Below, in pieces: positions 36,687 to 44,417 of a stretch of DNA of 64,000 nt. The notes under the pieces were generated by a model. That model searched no databases and had not been told where the DNA came from. It saw only the letters and a program-made list of their open reading frames with translations. This DNA is from a virus: the IMG/VR virus record IMGVR_UViG_3300027749_002876, positions 372,001 to 436,000 of that record. One strand, written 5' to 3'. Made by a program: the position numbers and the translations under genes. Numbering within the stretch: the first letter of the stretch is position 1; the number at the start of each line of letters is the position of its first letter.

Positions 36687-37271
36687 ATGAATTTAAATTT
36701 TATTAAACCTATAGCCGCCTTTACCATGATTGTGATTACTTGTATGACATATGAGTTTGTGGATACTAGAGTAGTAGAAGAACCAGAAGTAGTAGCTAAA
36801 GTCATAGATCCAAAACAATTAGCATGTATGGCTAAGAATATATTTTATGAAGCAGGCAATGAAAGTATAATGGGTCAAGCCGCAGTAGCCAGAGTGGTAC
36901 TTAATAGAGTAAATCATGGCTTTGCTAAAACACCTTGCGCTGTAGTATATCAATCAAATGTTGTAGAGAAAATAGTAGATGATGAATCTGTTAAAGTAAA
37001 ACAATGTCAATTTAGTTGGGTTTGTGAAGGTAAAGGTGAACCAAACATAAACAGTCTAAAATATAAACAAGCCCAACAAGTAGCATATGATATTATGGCT
37101 AATGACGCATACAGTGATGTTGTACCCAAATCAGCATTGTTCTTTCATAACTTAACAGTTGACCCATTATGGCCTTATAAACAAGTAGCAAAGATTGGCA
37201 ATCATATATTTTATAGTAGAGTCAAAAAGTCTACCCAAAATAATAGTACTAAAACAGAAAATAACATATAA
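36687..37271 (+). CDS. SleB/CwlJ-like cell-wall hydrolase (194 aa)
   Basis: Residues 7-25 (IAAFTMIVITCMTYEFV) form a signal anchor. Residues about 48-185 are a Hydrolase_2 (SleB) domain: KQLACMAKNIFYEAGNESIMGQ carries the catalytic Glu, and VARVVLNRVNH, CQFSWVCEG and FFHNLTVDPLW follow. It probably cleaves peptidoglycan as an endolysin delivered through its N-terminal anchor, or as a virion-associated lysin. Confidence 0.85.
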   Translation: MNLNFIKPIAAFTMIVITCMTYEFVDTRVVEEPEVVAKVIDPKQLACMAKNIFYEAGNESIMGQAAVARVVLNRVNHGFAKTPCAVVYQSNVVEKIVDDESVKVKQCQFSWVCEGKGEPNINSLKYKQAQQVAYDIMANDAYSDVVPKSALFFHNLTVDPLWPYKQVAKIGNHIFYSRVKKSTQNNSTKTENNI

Positions 37272-37277
37272 TAGCTA

Positions 37278-37754
37278 ATGAGTGACAAACCAAATTCAGC
37301 AAACGGTGTCAGTAGTTATGATTCAACTAGTAGTGGTTCACTAATACATTTCTTTAATCGTAATGTAACACCATATGCTACTGAAAGTTCAGGACCTAAA
37401 TTTGATTTAGTCCCTGTAGAAAAGCATAAAGATATTATGCTCAATGTTGCAAGGTTGCATGCCAAGCAAGAGTATGATAGAATCATGGAACTAGTTGAAG
37501 TATTACAGAAGCAAGCTGAACAGATTAAGCATAGACTTGATTTGACTGATATGGTTCATGCCGCTAAATATGATTTTCAATTATCAAATGGAAATATATA
37601 TTGGTTACTATTTGACACACGTAAACAGTACACTAGATTAAGTATTCATGGTCCCAATGATTGGTCTACTGGTAAGCCAGTTGACTATGAATACATTTGC
37701 AAAGTTAAATGGTTAGGCGATCACACTTGGATAGAGGTAGAAGATGATAAGTAG
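37278..37754 (+). CDS. DUF2452-like conserved protein (158 aa)
   Basis: The core block LVPVEKHKDIMLNVARLHAKQ, EYDRIMELVEVLQKQAEQIK, LTDMVHAAKYDF is characteristic of a family of unknown function (I place it as DUF2452) found in phages and bacteria. It holds a coiled-coil-like helix at residues about 60-95. It overlaps the next gene by 11 nt. Confidence 0.65.
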   Translation: MSDKPNSANGVSSYDSTSSGSLIHFFNRNVTPYATESSGPKFDLVPVEKHKDIMLNVARLHAKQEYDRIMELVEVLQKQAEQIKHRLDLTDMVHAAKYDFQLSNGNIYWLLFDTRKQYTRLSIHGPNDWSTGKPVDYEYICKVKWLGDHTWIEVEDDK

Positions 37755-38310
37755 TAGTCCAGATAGAAATACATTTCAATTAGAAAATTATGTTAAACGA
37801 CAAGAAGAAGCAGGTAAATTACCTTCTCCTGAATATTTAGAAATGTTCAAAACTTGGCGTGAACAAGATGAAGCTAATATTGTAGATCCATTATGGCAAA
37901 AAGATAACATGGAGTATGATTTACGCAGTACTCAATGGATTATTGATAAAGTTAAAGGTGATGAAGTATATGCACAACACTTGTATGCCTCAATGTGTAA
38001 CAATGATTTTACTAAAAATGATGTATGGCCTATATTAACCGAGAAACGTTGGAGTTGTAGTTGGAGACATGCAGGTGGCATCATTGCTGATATGCAAGGT
38101 AAGGGTGATTACATTGACTGGTACTGTAGTGGTATCAGAGATAGTAAGATACTAGATGATGATGAATTTCGTGCTCTTACTAAAGAACAACAAGAATCGT
38201 ATATTCAAGGTAAAAAGTTTGTACCAGAAAGCTGTGTAACTGATGAGATACGAGAAGATTTATTGAAATTAGGTTGGATAGTAGCAGATGAAGAACTTGA
38301 AGCATACTAA
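37744..38310 (+). CDS. Conserved phage protein of unknown function (188 aa)
   Basis: The block RWSCSWRHAGGIIADMQ, GDYIDWYCSG and the acidic C-terminus are well-formed globular sequence that I recall from T4-like phage genomes, without a known role. It starts inside the preceding gene and ends just before a TAAATA box, so it is the last gene of its operon. Confidence 0.6.
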   Translation: MISSSPDRNTFQLENYVKRQEEAGKLPSPEYLEMFKTWREQDEANIVDPLWQKDNMEYDLRSTQWIIDKVKGDEVYAQHLYASMCNNDFTKNDVWPILTEKRWSCSWRHAGGIIADMQGKGDYIDWYCSGIRDSKILDDDEFRALTKEQQESYIQGKKFVPESCVTDEIREDLLKLGWIVADEELEAY

Positions 38311-38313
38311 ATA
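38308..38313 (+). promoter_or_regulatory. TAAATA box (late promoter candidate)
   Basis: CTAAATAC overlaps the stop of the 188-aa gene and lies 24 nt before the ATG of the 38-aa gene, with AAGGAG between. Confidence 0.5.
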
Positions 38314-38337
38314 CAATACATACAAGGAGTATATATC

Positions 38338-38454
38338 ATGTTAGAAACATTATTTTGGTTAGCACTAGGTGCTTTTATTGGTTGGAATTTCCCTCAACCT
38401 CAGTTTGCAAAGAATATTCAAGCAAAAATATTGACTATGTTCAAAAAGGATTAA
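38338..38454 (+). CDS. Small single-span membrane protein (38 aa)
   Basis: The ATG has an ideal AAGGAG site 7 nt upstream and a TAAATA box. The product MLETLFWLALGAFIGWNF has one membrane segment followed by a basic tail (KNIQAKILTMFKKD). The function is unknown; a lysis or membrane-modifying role is possible. Confidence 0.6.
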   Translation: MLETLFWLALGAFIGWNFPQPQFAKNIQAKILTMFKKD

Positions 38455-38481
38455 TAACCCTCACAAACGGGCGCACCTAGA

Positions 38482-38487
38482 TAAATA
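38482..38487 (+). promoter_or_regulatory. TAAATA box, 5 nt before ATG
   Basis: GATAAATAGTTATATG: the box ends 5 nt before the HNH gene ATG, placing a T4-type late start site at the A of the ATG. Confidence 0.6.
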
Positions 38488-38492
38488 GTTAT

Positions 38493-39098
38493 ATGAAAAA
38501 TAAATATGGCTTATTAATATCTTGTTCGCATTGTGGAATTGAGTTTGTAACTAAACCTAGATTTTTAGAGTTTTGTTCAACTCCTTGCAAAAATCCGATA
38601 AATCGTGTAGGTAATATACCTTGGAACAAGGGTATAAAAATGACACCTGACCAAAAGTCTAAACTAAACACAGAAGGTCTTAAAAAGGGTCATGGTTGGA
38701 ATAAGGGGAAAGATAATCTGACACAAAAAGAAAAATGGACCGGTTCATCAAACCCAAACTGGGAAGGTAAATTAAACAATCAAAGGCCTAAAAAACAGAT
38801 AAATGATGAATTAGTTAAATACAAGAGAGAATGTAGGAAGGCAACTCGCCGGTCTCTATATAGACTTAGAAAGCAAAATTTAATGCCAGTGACTGGTAAA
38901 AAGAAAACAGATATTCAAGTAGATCACATCATACCCTTTAAACAGGGATATGAACTTAAAATTGATCCTATGATTATAGGACATCTATGTAATTTAAGAT
39001 TTATAACAGGTGAGGAAAACAGAAAGAAATGGGATACGTTTCAATCTGAAGAAATAGTTAATAATATAATGGAGAACTTTAATGGCATATTCAGATAA
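38493..39098 (+). CDS. HNH homing endonuclease beside iscU (201 aa)
   Basis: The N-terminus has a Cys4-type zinc knuckle (SCSHCG and CSTPCKN). NUMOD-like DNA-binding motifs follow (IPWNKGIKMTP, HGWNKGK). An HNH core ends the chain: DIQVDHIIPFKQGYELKIDP, HLCNLRFITGEENRKKW. It has no Shine-Dalgarno but a TAAATA box directly upstream. Its 3' end overlaps the beginning of iscU by 17 nt, suggesting the endonuclease entered at the 5' edge of iscU. Confidence 0.85.
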   Translation: MKNKYGLLISCSHCGIEFVTKPRFLEFCSTPCKNPINRVGNIPWNKGIKMTPDQKSKLNTEGLKKGHGWNKGKDNLTQKEKWTGSSNPNWEGKLNNQRPKKQINDELVKYKRECRKATRRSLYRLRKQNLMPVTGKKKTDIQVDHIIPFKQGYELKIDPMIIGHLCNLRFITGEENRKKWDTFQSEEIVNNIMENFNGIFR

Positions 39099-39198
39099 AG
39101 TGTTGGATCACTATAATAACCCCCGCAATGCGGGAACTTTTGATAAGGAGGACACGCACGTTGGGACTGGTATGGTAGGAGCCCCGGCGTGTGGTTAG
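39082..39198 (+). CDS. iscU: IscU N-terminal fragment (38 aa) ending at an in-frame TAG
   Basis: MAYSDKVLDHYNNPRNAGTF and GTGMVGAPACG match the N-terminus of IscU, the scaffold for Fe-S cluster assembly, including the first cluster-ligand Cys (ACG). The stop TAG (39196-39198) interrupts the frame. The remainder continues in the same frame from 39205 with the Asp-Val that normally follows ACG, so 9 extra nt (39196-39204) separate the parts. This segment is more GC-rich than the phage average (for example around 39181-39195), as expected for a recent host-derived gene. Translation starts after GGAG inside the HNH gene. Confidence 0.85.
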   Translation: MAYSDKVLDHYNNPRNAGTFDKEDTHVGTGMVGAPACG

Positions 39199-39210
39199 TT
39201 AGGAGATGTA

Positions 39211-39471
39211 ATGAAACTCCAAATAAAAGTAGATAAATTAACAGGGATAATAACAGATGCCAAATTTAAAACGTATGGGTGCGGGTCGGCAATTGCTAGC
39301 TCAAGTCTTGTCACTGAGTGGGTCAAAGGTAAGACATTGGATGAAGCTGCCGAACTCCGAAACTCTCAAATCGCAGAAGAACTTGCACTCCCCCCAGTCA
39401 AAATCCATTGCTCAATCCTTGCGGAAGACGCCATCAAAGCCGCAGTAAATGATTATAAACAGAGGCACTAA
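39211..39471 (+). CDS. iscU: IscU C-terminal part (86 aa)
   Basis: MKLQIKVDKLTG, KTYGCGSAIASSSLVTEWVKG and LPPVKIHCSILAEDAIKAA are IscU blocks and contain the second and third ligand Cys. The LPPVK motif recognised by HscA is intact. The 9-nt insertion upstream brings a TTAGGAG sequence about 6 nt before this ATG, so the fragment has its own ribosome binding site. The Asp that normally follows the first Cys (D39 in E. coli IscU) lies just upstream of the ATG and would be missing from the product. The stop overlaps the next ATG. Confidence 0.88.
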   Translation: MKLQIKVDKLTGIITDAKFKTYGCGSAIASSSLVTEWVKGKTLDEAAELRNSQIAEELALPPVKIHCSILAEDAIKAAVNDYKQRH

Positions 39472-39776
39472 TGTCAAATGATACAGCAAAATACATAAAC
39501 AGCCGCCGCCGTCATAAAAATGATGTTGCAATTGCAAGACAAGTTCGTATTGCTAAACAACATGGTGTAAGTTTTTATGATAAATCAATTAAAGAACCAC
39601 ATCGTTTAGCAAAACATCATGTTATGGATTGTGGCAATCCACAATGCCCACTATGTGGCAATCCACGTAGGACACATAAAGATACACTAACAGCACAAGA
39701 GAAACGATTGTACCAAGATACTGAAAAAGCTACAGATAAACATAGCAATGGTTTAATAAAACAAATTGAAGATTGA
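39471..39776 (+). CDS. Small protein with CxxC-type zinc-binding motif (101 aa)
   Basis: Residues about 54-67 (DCGNPQCPLCGNPRR) hold three Cys in a zinc-ribbon-like spacing; the remaining chain is basic and hydrophilic. The start overlaps the IscU stop and the stop lies 33 nt before rubrerythrin. It may bind metal or nucleic acid and belongs to the iron/redox gene group by position only. Confidence 0.6.
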   Translation: MSNDTAKYINSRRRHKNDVAIARQVRIAKQHGVSFYDKSIKEPHRLAKHHVMDCGNPQCPLCGNPRRTHKDTLTAQEKRLYQDTEKATDKHSNGLIKQIED

Positions 39777-39808
39777 CATCTTTGATATACACACATAAAG
39801 GAATAAAA

Positions 39809-40276
39809 ATGTCAGAAACTATTAATAGCCTACACAGTGCATATTCTGGTGAAAGTCAAGCGCATACTAAGTATCGCTACTTTGCTAAAATCGCACGTGC
39901 AGAAGGATATGAAGATATCGCAAAACACTTTGAACATACAGCAGACCAAGAGTTGTTGCATTCATGGGGTCACCTAGAACTAATCATTGGTAAACCAGAT
40001 ACACGTAAATGTTTAGAGTTAGCAATTGAAGGTGAAACATATGAGTTTACGGAGATGTATCCTCACTTCCGTGAAGTTGCTGAATTTGAAGGTAACTTAC
40101 AGGCCGCAAATGAAGCAACGCATCAGATTGAAGAATCACAGCGCCATGCTAGTGAATTCAAAGAAGTATTGAAGAAAGCAGAAAAGCGTTTTGCGGCACT
40201 GGCTAAAGTTGAACAACGTCATGCTGAAGCATATCAAGCTAAGTTAGATGAATTAAATCAAGTGGAGGCAAGATAA
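39809..40276 (+). CDS. Rubrerythrin-type diiron protein (155 aa)
   Basis: The ferritin-like four-helix domain carries diiron Glu/His motifs SGESQAHTKYRYFA, EHTADQELLHSWGH and EGNLQAANEATHQIEESQRH. Rubrerythrins reduce hydrogen peroxide. The usual C-terminal rubredoxin domain is absent; it is encoded instead as a separate ORF overlapping the stop. I chose ATG 39809 because it has AAAGGAAT upstream. The longer 12-residue N-terminal extension from 39773 is unlikely. Confidence 0.9.
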   Translation: MSETINSLHSAYSGESQAHTKYRYFAKIARAEGYEDIAKHFEHTADQELLHSWGHLELIIGKPDTRKCLELAIEGETYEFTEMYPHFREVAEFEGNLQAANEATHQIEESQRHASEFKEVLKKAEKRFAALAKVEQRHAEAYQAKLDELNQVEAR

Positions 40277-40404
40277 TGGATCATATTTGCGTAATTTGTG
40301 GCCATGTACACGATGAAGAAACAGAAGGTAAATGGGATGATTTACCAGAAGATTTTCCTTGCCCAGAGTGCGGTGGTTTTAAGGTCGATTACGAAACTAT
40401 TTAA
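40276..40404 (+). CDS. Free-standing rubredoxin (42 aa)
   Basis: MDHICVICGHVHDEET and FPCPECGGFKVDY give the two CxxCG iron-binding knuckles of rubredoxin (Cys 5, 8 and the CPECG pair). The start overlaps the rubrerythrin stop (TAATG), so both are translated together. It would pass electrons to rubrerythrin. In most rubrerythrins this domain is fused; here it is split off cleanly at the domain boundary. Confidence 0.88.
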   Translation: MDHICVICGHVHDEETEGKWDDLPEDFPCPECGGFKVDYETI

Positions 40405-40410
40405 CACCTA

Positions 40411-40950
40411 ATGCAACTGCATCAGTTACATGATTCCTCTAACACTTTTGTAATGAAGTTATTAGGGGAATCCTTTTCTAATATAACCAATCTTAATATT
40501 GTAAAAAATTACCATCCAGATTATCGTAATGATCCTGCCAACATTTTCTATATATTGAGTGATGTAAATGGTCGATATCATAGAGGATGTTATTATGTAT
40601 TAGAAGATGCAGGAGAATTCTTATGTAGTGCTGGTTGGAATGAATATGATTTAGATCAAACGATTGCACTTGCGCTTACTAGAGCCTATATAAACCCCAA
40701 ATATCGAGCTAATTATTATATGGGGGAATATATCTTACCTAAAATCATAGAGAACACTACACCATATAAACATTTATATATTACTGCCGATTCATACAAC
40801 AGTGCTATCTATCAATTTTTTGTAAGGGCTAGTGAAGGTAAAAGAACAGCAATATTCAATGATTGGCCTGATATCTATAGAAAGTTTAAACCATTGGGAA
40901 AAAAGAATATATACTATACTGAACAATTTGTAGCGGAATATCAAAGATGA
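40411..40950 (+). CDS. GNAT-like acetyltransferase (179 aa)
   Basis: The pattern of strands HRGCYYVLEDAGEFLCSAGW, then LALTRAYINPKYRANYYMGE (acetyl-CoA-loop-like Arg/Gly region) and TADSYNSAIYQFFVRA, fits a GNAT fold. The substrate is unknown. It overlaps the PP-loop gene by 4 nt (ATGA), implying joint function. It has no clear ribosome binding site and may be reached from the rubredoxin gene 6 nt upstream. The family call is tentative. Confidence 0.55.
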   Translation: MQLHQLHDSSNTFVMKLLGESFSNITNLNIVKNYHPDYRNDPANIFYILSDVNGRYHRGCYYVLEDAGEFLCSAGWNEYDLDQTIALALTRAYINPKYRANYYMGEYILPKIIENTTPYKHLYITADSYNSAIYQFFVRASEGKRTAIFNDWPDIYRKFKPLGKKNIYYTEQFVAEYQR

Positions 40951-41870
40951 ATTTTACACATAATAATCATTTAAAATACTATATAGGTGATCGTTTATTT
41001 GGAGACAGGATCAATTCAATTGATTCTTATAAGGTAACTGTAGGATCAATTGACAATGATTATTATAGAACCAGTAATTACTTATCCGAATTACATCGTA
41101 TTGCTGATTTAGTATATAAAAATTTTAATAGTGATTTTGGTATATTTTTAAGTGGCGGAACCGATAGTGAAATAGTAGTTCGTAATTTTGTTGATATTGG
41201 AATAAAACCAAAGTGTTTTACTATCAGATTTGAGAACGATTTAAATCTTGCTGATGTAATAGAAGCAATTGCAATTGCAAATGAATTAGATGTTCCTCTC
41301 TACATAATTGATGTAAATGTTAAAGAATTTGCATATAGTGGGAAAGCAAAAGAATTTGCAGACACAATTCAATGTAGTCAATTGGCATATTTGATTGTAT
41401 TTCAAGAAATAATTAATTTGGGAATGCCTTCTATAATGGGAGGAGAGTTGATGTTACGTAGAGGATTTAATCCAAATAGTTTTTGGCATTATTGTTTTCG
41501 TGAAAATGAAGATGGTAGTGCAATTAGATGTAGTAAGTTATATAACATCCCTATTGTTAATGAATGGTTTAGTTATACCCCTGAAATAATGCTATATTAT
41601 CTGGAAGATCCAGATATAAACACATTGGTTAACACTCAGTATAATTATAAATTGAGTTCAGTAAGTAGCAAAAATAAAATATTAAATAAACTTATACCTA
41701 ATATTAGACCAAAAACTAAAACACATGGTTATGAAAAGTTAATGGGATTGAATAATGAATTTTATAGACAATTAGGAAATTCACACATTACTAGATTAGA
41801 ACCATCTTTAGATGGGATTGAATATAATAATATTATTAAAATATTAAGAGGAATAAATGACCATAATTAA
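40947..41870 (+). CDS. PP-loop ATPase, asparagine synthetase C-terminal type (307 aa)
   Basis: Residues about 65-80 contain FGIFLSGGTDSEIVV, the SGGxDS pyrophosphatase loop that binds ATP. KCFTIRFENDLNLADVIEAIAIANEL and IMGGELML follow, as in the synthetase domain of asparagine-synthetase-like enzymes. No glutaminase domain is present. It probably adenylates a carboxylate for amide formation. It is flanked and overlapped by two GNAT-like genes and followed by a desaturase. Confidence 0.78.
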   Translation: MNFTHNNHLKYYIGDRLFGDRINSIDSYKVTVGSIDNDYYRTSNYLSELHRIADLVYKNFNSDFGIFLSGGTDSEIVVRNFVDIGIKPKCFTIRFENDLNLADVIEAIAIANELDVPLYIIDVNVKEFAYSGKAKEFADTIQCSQLAYLIVFQEIINLGMPSIMGGELMLRRGFNPNSFWHYCFRENEDGSAIRCSKLYNIPIVNEWFSYTPEIMLYYLEDPDINTLVNTQYNYKLSSVSSKNKILNKLIPNIRPKTKTHGYEKLMGLNNEFYRQLGNSHITRLEPSLDGIEYNNIIKILRGINDHN

Positions 41871-42408
41871 ATTAACAAATGAACATAGTTCTGATGTTAT
41901 AAATTTTTTAAAGTCTATTGATACCAATGAGTATTATATAGAAGATTTTTGTCATACGTACTTAAAGGATCTACAAGCATTTCATTCATATGGGGTGTTC
42001 TCTAATACTGGCAAATTATTAACAATAATGGCGTATTATGAATCTATTGATGAGGCTAGTTGGTTTTTAACTAGAGTATATGGATTTCATAGAGAAGCAA
42101 ATAGTAAGTTGCTTGATACATTAATATCAGTAAACGAACAAATTGGCATTTATAAATGGTATATCAAAACACCTAATAGAATAAAAAATAAAGATACTAT
42201 TTGGAAATACATTGCTAGTAGAGAAGTTCAATCAAGATATATTATAACAGATGAGTATATTGTTGGAGAAAATCAAAAATGTAAATATACCTTAGTTTGG
42301 CAAGTTCTATATGATAGAATATTAGATAAAAATGAAACAGTAGTAAAATGTGTTTTCCTAAAACCGAAATTTCGTGGCAAATTAGTTAATGCCGGCGGAA
42401 TATATTGA
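41857..42408 (+). CDS. Possible acyltransferase (GNAT-like), 183 aa
   Basis: The start lies 14 nt inside the PP-loop gene. The chain has alternating strand/helix pattern (LLTIMAYYESIDEASWFLTRVY, LLDTLISVNEQIGIYKWYIKTPNR) that resembles GNAT-like phage proteins but lacks a clear acetyl-CoA loop. The assignment is weak; the coupling to the PP-loop gene is firm. Confidence 0.45.
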   Translation: MTIIKLTNEHSSDVINFLKSIDTNEYYIEDFCHTYLKDLQAFHSYGVFSNTGKLLTIMAYYESIDEASWFLTRVYGFHREANSKLLDTLISVNEQIGIYKWYIKTPNRIKNKDTIWKYIASREVQSRYIITDEYIVGENQKCKYTLVWQVLYDRILDKNETVVKCVFLKPKFRGKLVNAGGIY

Positions 42409-42412
42409 TTGA

Positions 42413-42418
42413 TAAATA
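42413..42418 (+). promoter_or_regulatory. TAAATA box, 5 nt before ATG
   Basis: GATAAATAATGTTATG: the box ends 5 nt before the desaturase ATG at 42424. This argues against the TTG at 42409 as start. Confidence 0.6.
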
Positions 42419-42423
42419 ATGTT

Positions 42424-43221
42424 ATGTTTAAAAATATTTCTAAATATGTATGGTTTGATTTTTTACCCACATTAATTTTTGGACTTATTGCAGTTTGGTT
42501 ACTAATTGCAAATATCATTCCTACTTACTATTTGTTCTTTACTCTTTTTAGTTGGATATTATTTGCTGGCTTGGGTGTTGCAGTAGGATATCACCGAATC
42601 TTTTCACACCAAACTCATCCTAAATTACCTCTTTGGAAAGAAAACATATTATTGTTTTGTGGAGCAATGAGTGGTCAAGGATCAAGTATTACATGGACCG
42701 CAATTCATATAGGAAATCATCATCCGTATAGTGATACCGATAGAGATTTACATTCCCCTACAAAAAGTATATTCAATGCATTCATTGGATGGTCATTAAA
42801 ACTCACCGAAACAAACGGACCCAATTTAGTTAATTTAAAATATGCAGTAAAACAACTTAGGAAACCAAATCATATATGGTTCCATAAACACTATCGAATT
42901 ATATATTGGACAATCCCTTTAATATTATTATTGATAGATTGGAAATTAGCATTAATGTTATCATTATTACCATCATCACTTGCATTAATACAAGACAATA
43001 TTGTTAATGTATTTGGTCACCGTAAAGGCTTTATAGGATACAGAAACTTTAATAATAAAGATTACTCTCAAAATAACTTTATTCTTGGTTTCTTAGCTTG
43101 GGGACAGGGTTGGCATAATAATCACCATCATGATCCTAAATCATATGATTTTGGTACTGGAGTTAGTGGCAAATGGTGGGAATTTGATCCATGCAGAATA
43201 TTTTTACCATTCTTAAAATAA
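42424..43221 (+). CDS. Fatty acid desaturase (membrane-bound, acyl-CoA/acyl-lipid type), 265 aa
   Basis: The three His boxes are present: HRIFSH near residue 57, HIGNHH near residue 95 and HNNHHHDP near residue 238. They bind the diiron centre. Hydrophobic membrane spans lie at residues about 13-52, 65-80 and 155-185. The enzyme would introduce double bonds into host fatty acids during infection. Host-like desaturases are uncommon in phages. I chose ATG 42424 over a TTG start that would overlap a promoter-like box. Confidence 0.88.
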   Translation: MFKNISKYVWFDFLPTLIFGLIAVWLLIANIIPTYYLFFTLFSWILFAGLGVAVGYHRIFSHQTHPKLPLWKENILLFCGAMSGQGSSITWTAIHIGNHHPYSDTDRDLHSPTKSIFNAFIGWSLKLTETNGPNLVNLKYAVKQLRKPNHIWFHKHYRIIYWTIPLILLLIDWKLALMLSLLPSSLALIQDNIVNVFGHRKGFIGYRNFNNKDYSQNNFILGFLAWGQGWHNNHHHDPKSYDFGTGVSGKWWEFDPCRIFLPFLK

Positions 43222-43222
43222 T

Positions 43223-43924
43223 TTAATATTTAGAACTTAAATATTCAAATCTATTAGCTATTTCATCATAATTAAGAATGAGGCTTTTTAAATCCTTATG
43301 TTGGTCAGTAGTAGTTACCTTATAATTAAAACCTAACTCTATCTGTCCTAAAATTAATTGGTCAAAATCTATTATTGTCCCTCGCCCAATTGATATTAGA
43401 TAATCTTGTGTTTTCTCTGTATTTTTTAAATCAAAGAAAAATCGGTCAAATTGTGACAAACTAATTGACATTTTTTGTGAGTCAAATTCCTCATTATAAT
43501 TTTTAAATTGATAGGTAAGAATTCTACTTAAAAGTTGTTCTAGTTTGTTTTTTCTCCTAGTACATAAAAAATGTCGATCATTCAATAAATCAAATAAAAT
43601 AACTGACATTTCTATCGGATATCCATGCATGGTTACGGTTGAGTTAAGTTTATTATCATATGATTTAAATTTTAATATTCTATCCTCTAATAAAATGCGA
43701 TGTTTAAATAGTTCCTCCCAAGAATTTTCATATATTTTATTAAATATTTCTATTTGATTGTTAGGAGGAAGTCTTTTTGCTATTAAGTCATCAGTAATAT
43801 AACTTGCAAAAGTATCAAAAAACTCTCCAAAATTGTAATATCCTTGCTGTTCTAATATATTGGCAAGAAGCTTGGTTCCTGACCTAGGAAATCCAAAAAT
43901 AACAAAACTTGTATTAGTCAACAT
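43223..43924 (-). CDS. Sulfotransferase-like protein (233 aa)
   Basis: The N-terminus FVIFGFPRSGTKLLANIL is the PAPS-binding P-loop of sulfotransferases. A second element (FLCTRRKNKLEQLLSRI) fits the 3'-phosphate-binding region. I chose ATG 43924 because TATAAATA lies 5 nt upstream; the longer frame from 43996 would run through that promoter. It is convergent with the desaturase gene (1 nt apart). The acceptor substrate is unknown. Confidence 0.75.
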   Translation of the reverse strand: MLTNTSFVIFGFPRSGTKLLANILEQQGYYNFGEFFDTFASYITDDLIAKRLPPNNQIEIFNKIYENSWEELFKHRILLEDRILKFKSYDNKLNSTVTMHGYPIEMSVILFDLLNDRHFLCTRRKNKLEQLLSRILTYQFKNYNEEFDSQKMSISLSQFDRFFFDLKNTEKTQDYLISIGRGTIIDFDQLILGQIELGFNYKVTTTDQHKDLKSLILNYDEIANRFEYLSSKY

Positions 43925-43929
43925 ACCCG

Positions 43930-43937
43930 TATTTATA
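43930..43937 (-). promoter_or_regulatory. TATAAATA late promoter box, 5 nt before ATG
   Basis: An exact TATAAATA reads on the minus strand, followed by CGGGT and ATG of the sulfotransferase-like gene. No ribosome binding site fits in the gap. Confidence 0.7.
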
Positions 43938-43970
43938 TAACTACATTGTGCAAAAATATTAAATTTATGA

Positions 43971-43976
43971 TAAATA
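43971..43976 (+). promoter_or_regulatory. TAAATA box (late promoter candidate)
   Basis: GATAAATACAG is 18 nt before ATG 43995, with GAGGA as ribosome binding site. It is divergent from the minus-strand TATAAATA. Confidence 0.55.
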
Positions 43977-43994
43977 CAGTTGAGGACAACTAAC

Positions 43995-44315
43995 ATGACT
44001 ACATATTATTTATTTGAAACACGACAGACTAAACCAGCTGACGCTATTTGGTGGCCTAACCAATACGTAGTTGAATCAGACATACGTTGGAACACACTGA
44101 ACAGTATCGTAACTTATTGTAAATACACATTAGAAGATGTAAATACCAAAAAGTTTGCATTGTATTTTAACACAGAGGAACAATATTTAACATATCGTAC
44201 CGCAATGGCTGCATTAAGTAGTACTCCAGGGAGAACTGCATATAACGCTGAACATAATATTGTCACAACTATCTTACATGACGGATTCGTAGAAGTAGAT
44301 CCTGCAACTCTTTAA
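43995..44315 (+). CDS. Conserved hypothetical protein (106 aa)
   Basis: The product MTTYYLFETRQTKPADAIWW, then a helix rich in aromatic residues (YCKYTLEDVNTKKFALYFNTEEQYLTYR), is globular without known motif. I chose ATG 43995 over TTG 43980 because GAGG lies between them. It is followed by a sigma70 promoter rather than another co-directional coding gene. Confidence 0.6.
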   Translation: MTTYYLFETRQTKPADAIWWPNQYVVESDIRWNTLNSIVTYCKYTLEDVNTKKFALYFNTEEQYLTYRTAMAALSSTPGRTAYNAEHNIVTTILHDGFVEVDPATL

Positions 44316-44353
44316 TTAAAAACATACTTTGGGAAAACAACTACAAAAAACTG

Positions 44354-44382
44354 TTGACAATAATTTAAAATCCTGCTATAAT
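44354..44382 (+). promoter_or_regulatory. Sigma70 promoter TTGACA-N17-TATAAT
   Basis: Both hexamers are exact consensus with 17-nt spacing. The predicted start is near 44389, upstream of a short ORF and strong terminator. Confidence 0.85.
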
Positions 44383-44417
44383 ACATATTAGTTGAAGAAC
44401 AGGACTAAATAAAAACT

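Noticed and set aside
42409-42423. TTG start for the desaturase
   Set aside because: It would place codons over a TAAATA box, and the ATG at 42424 fits the recurrent 5-nt spacing.
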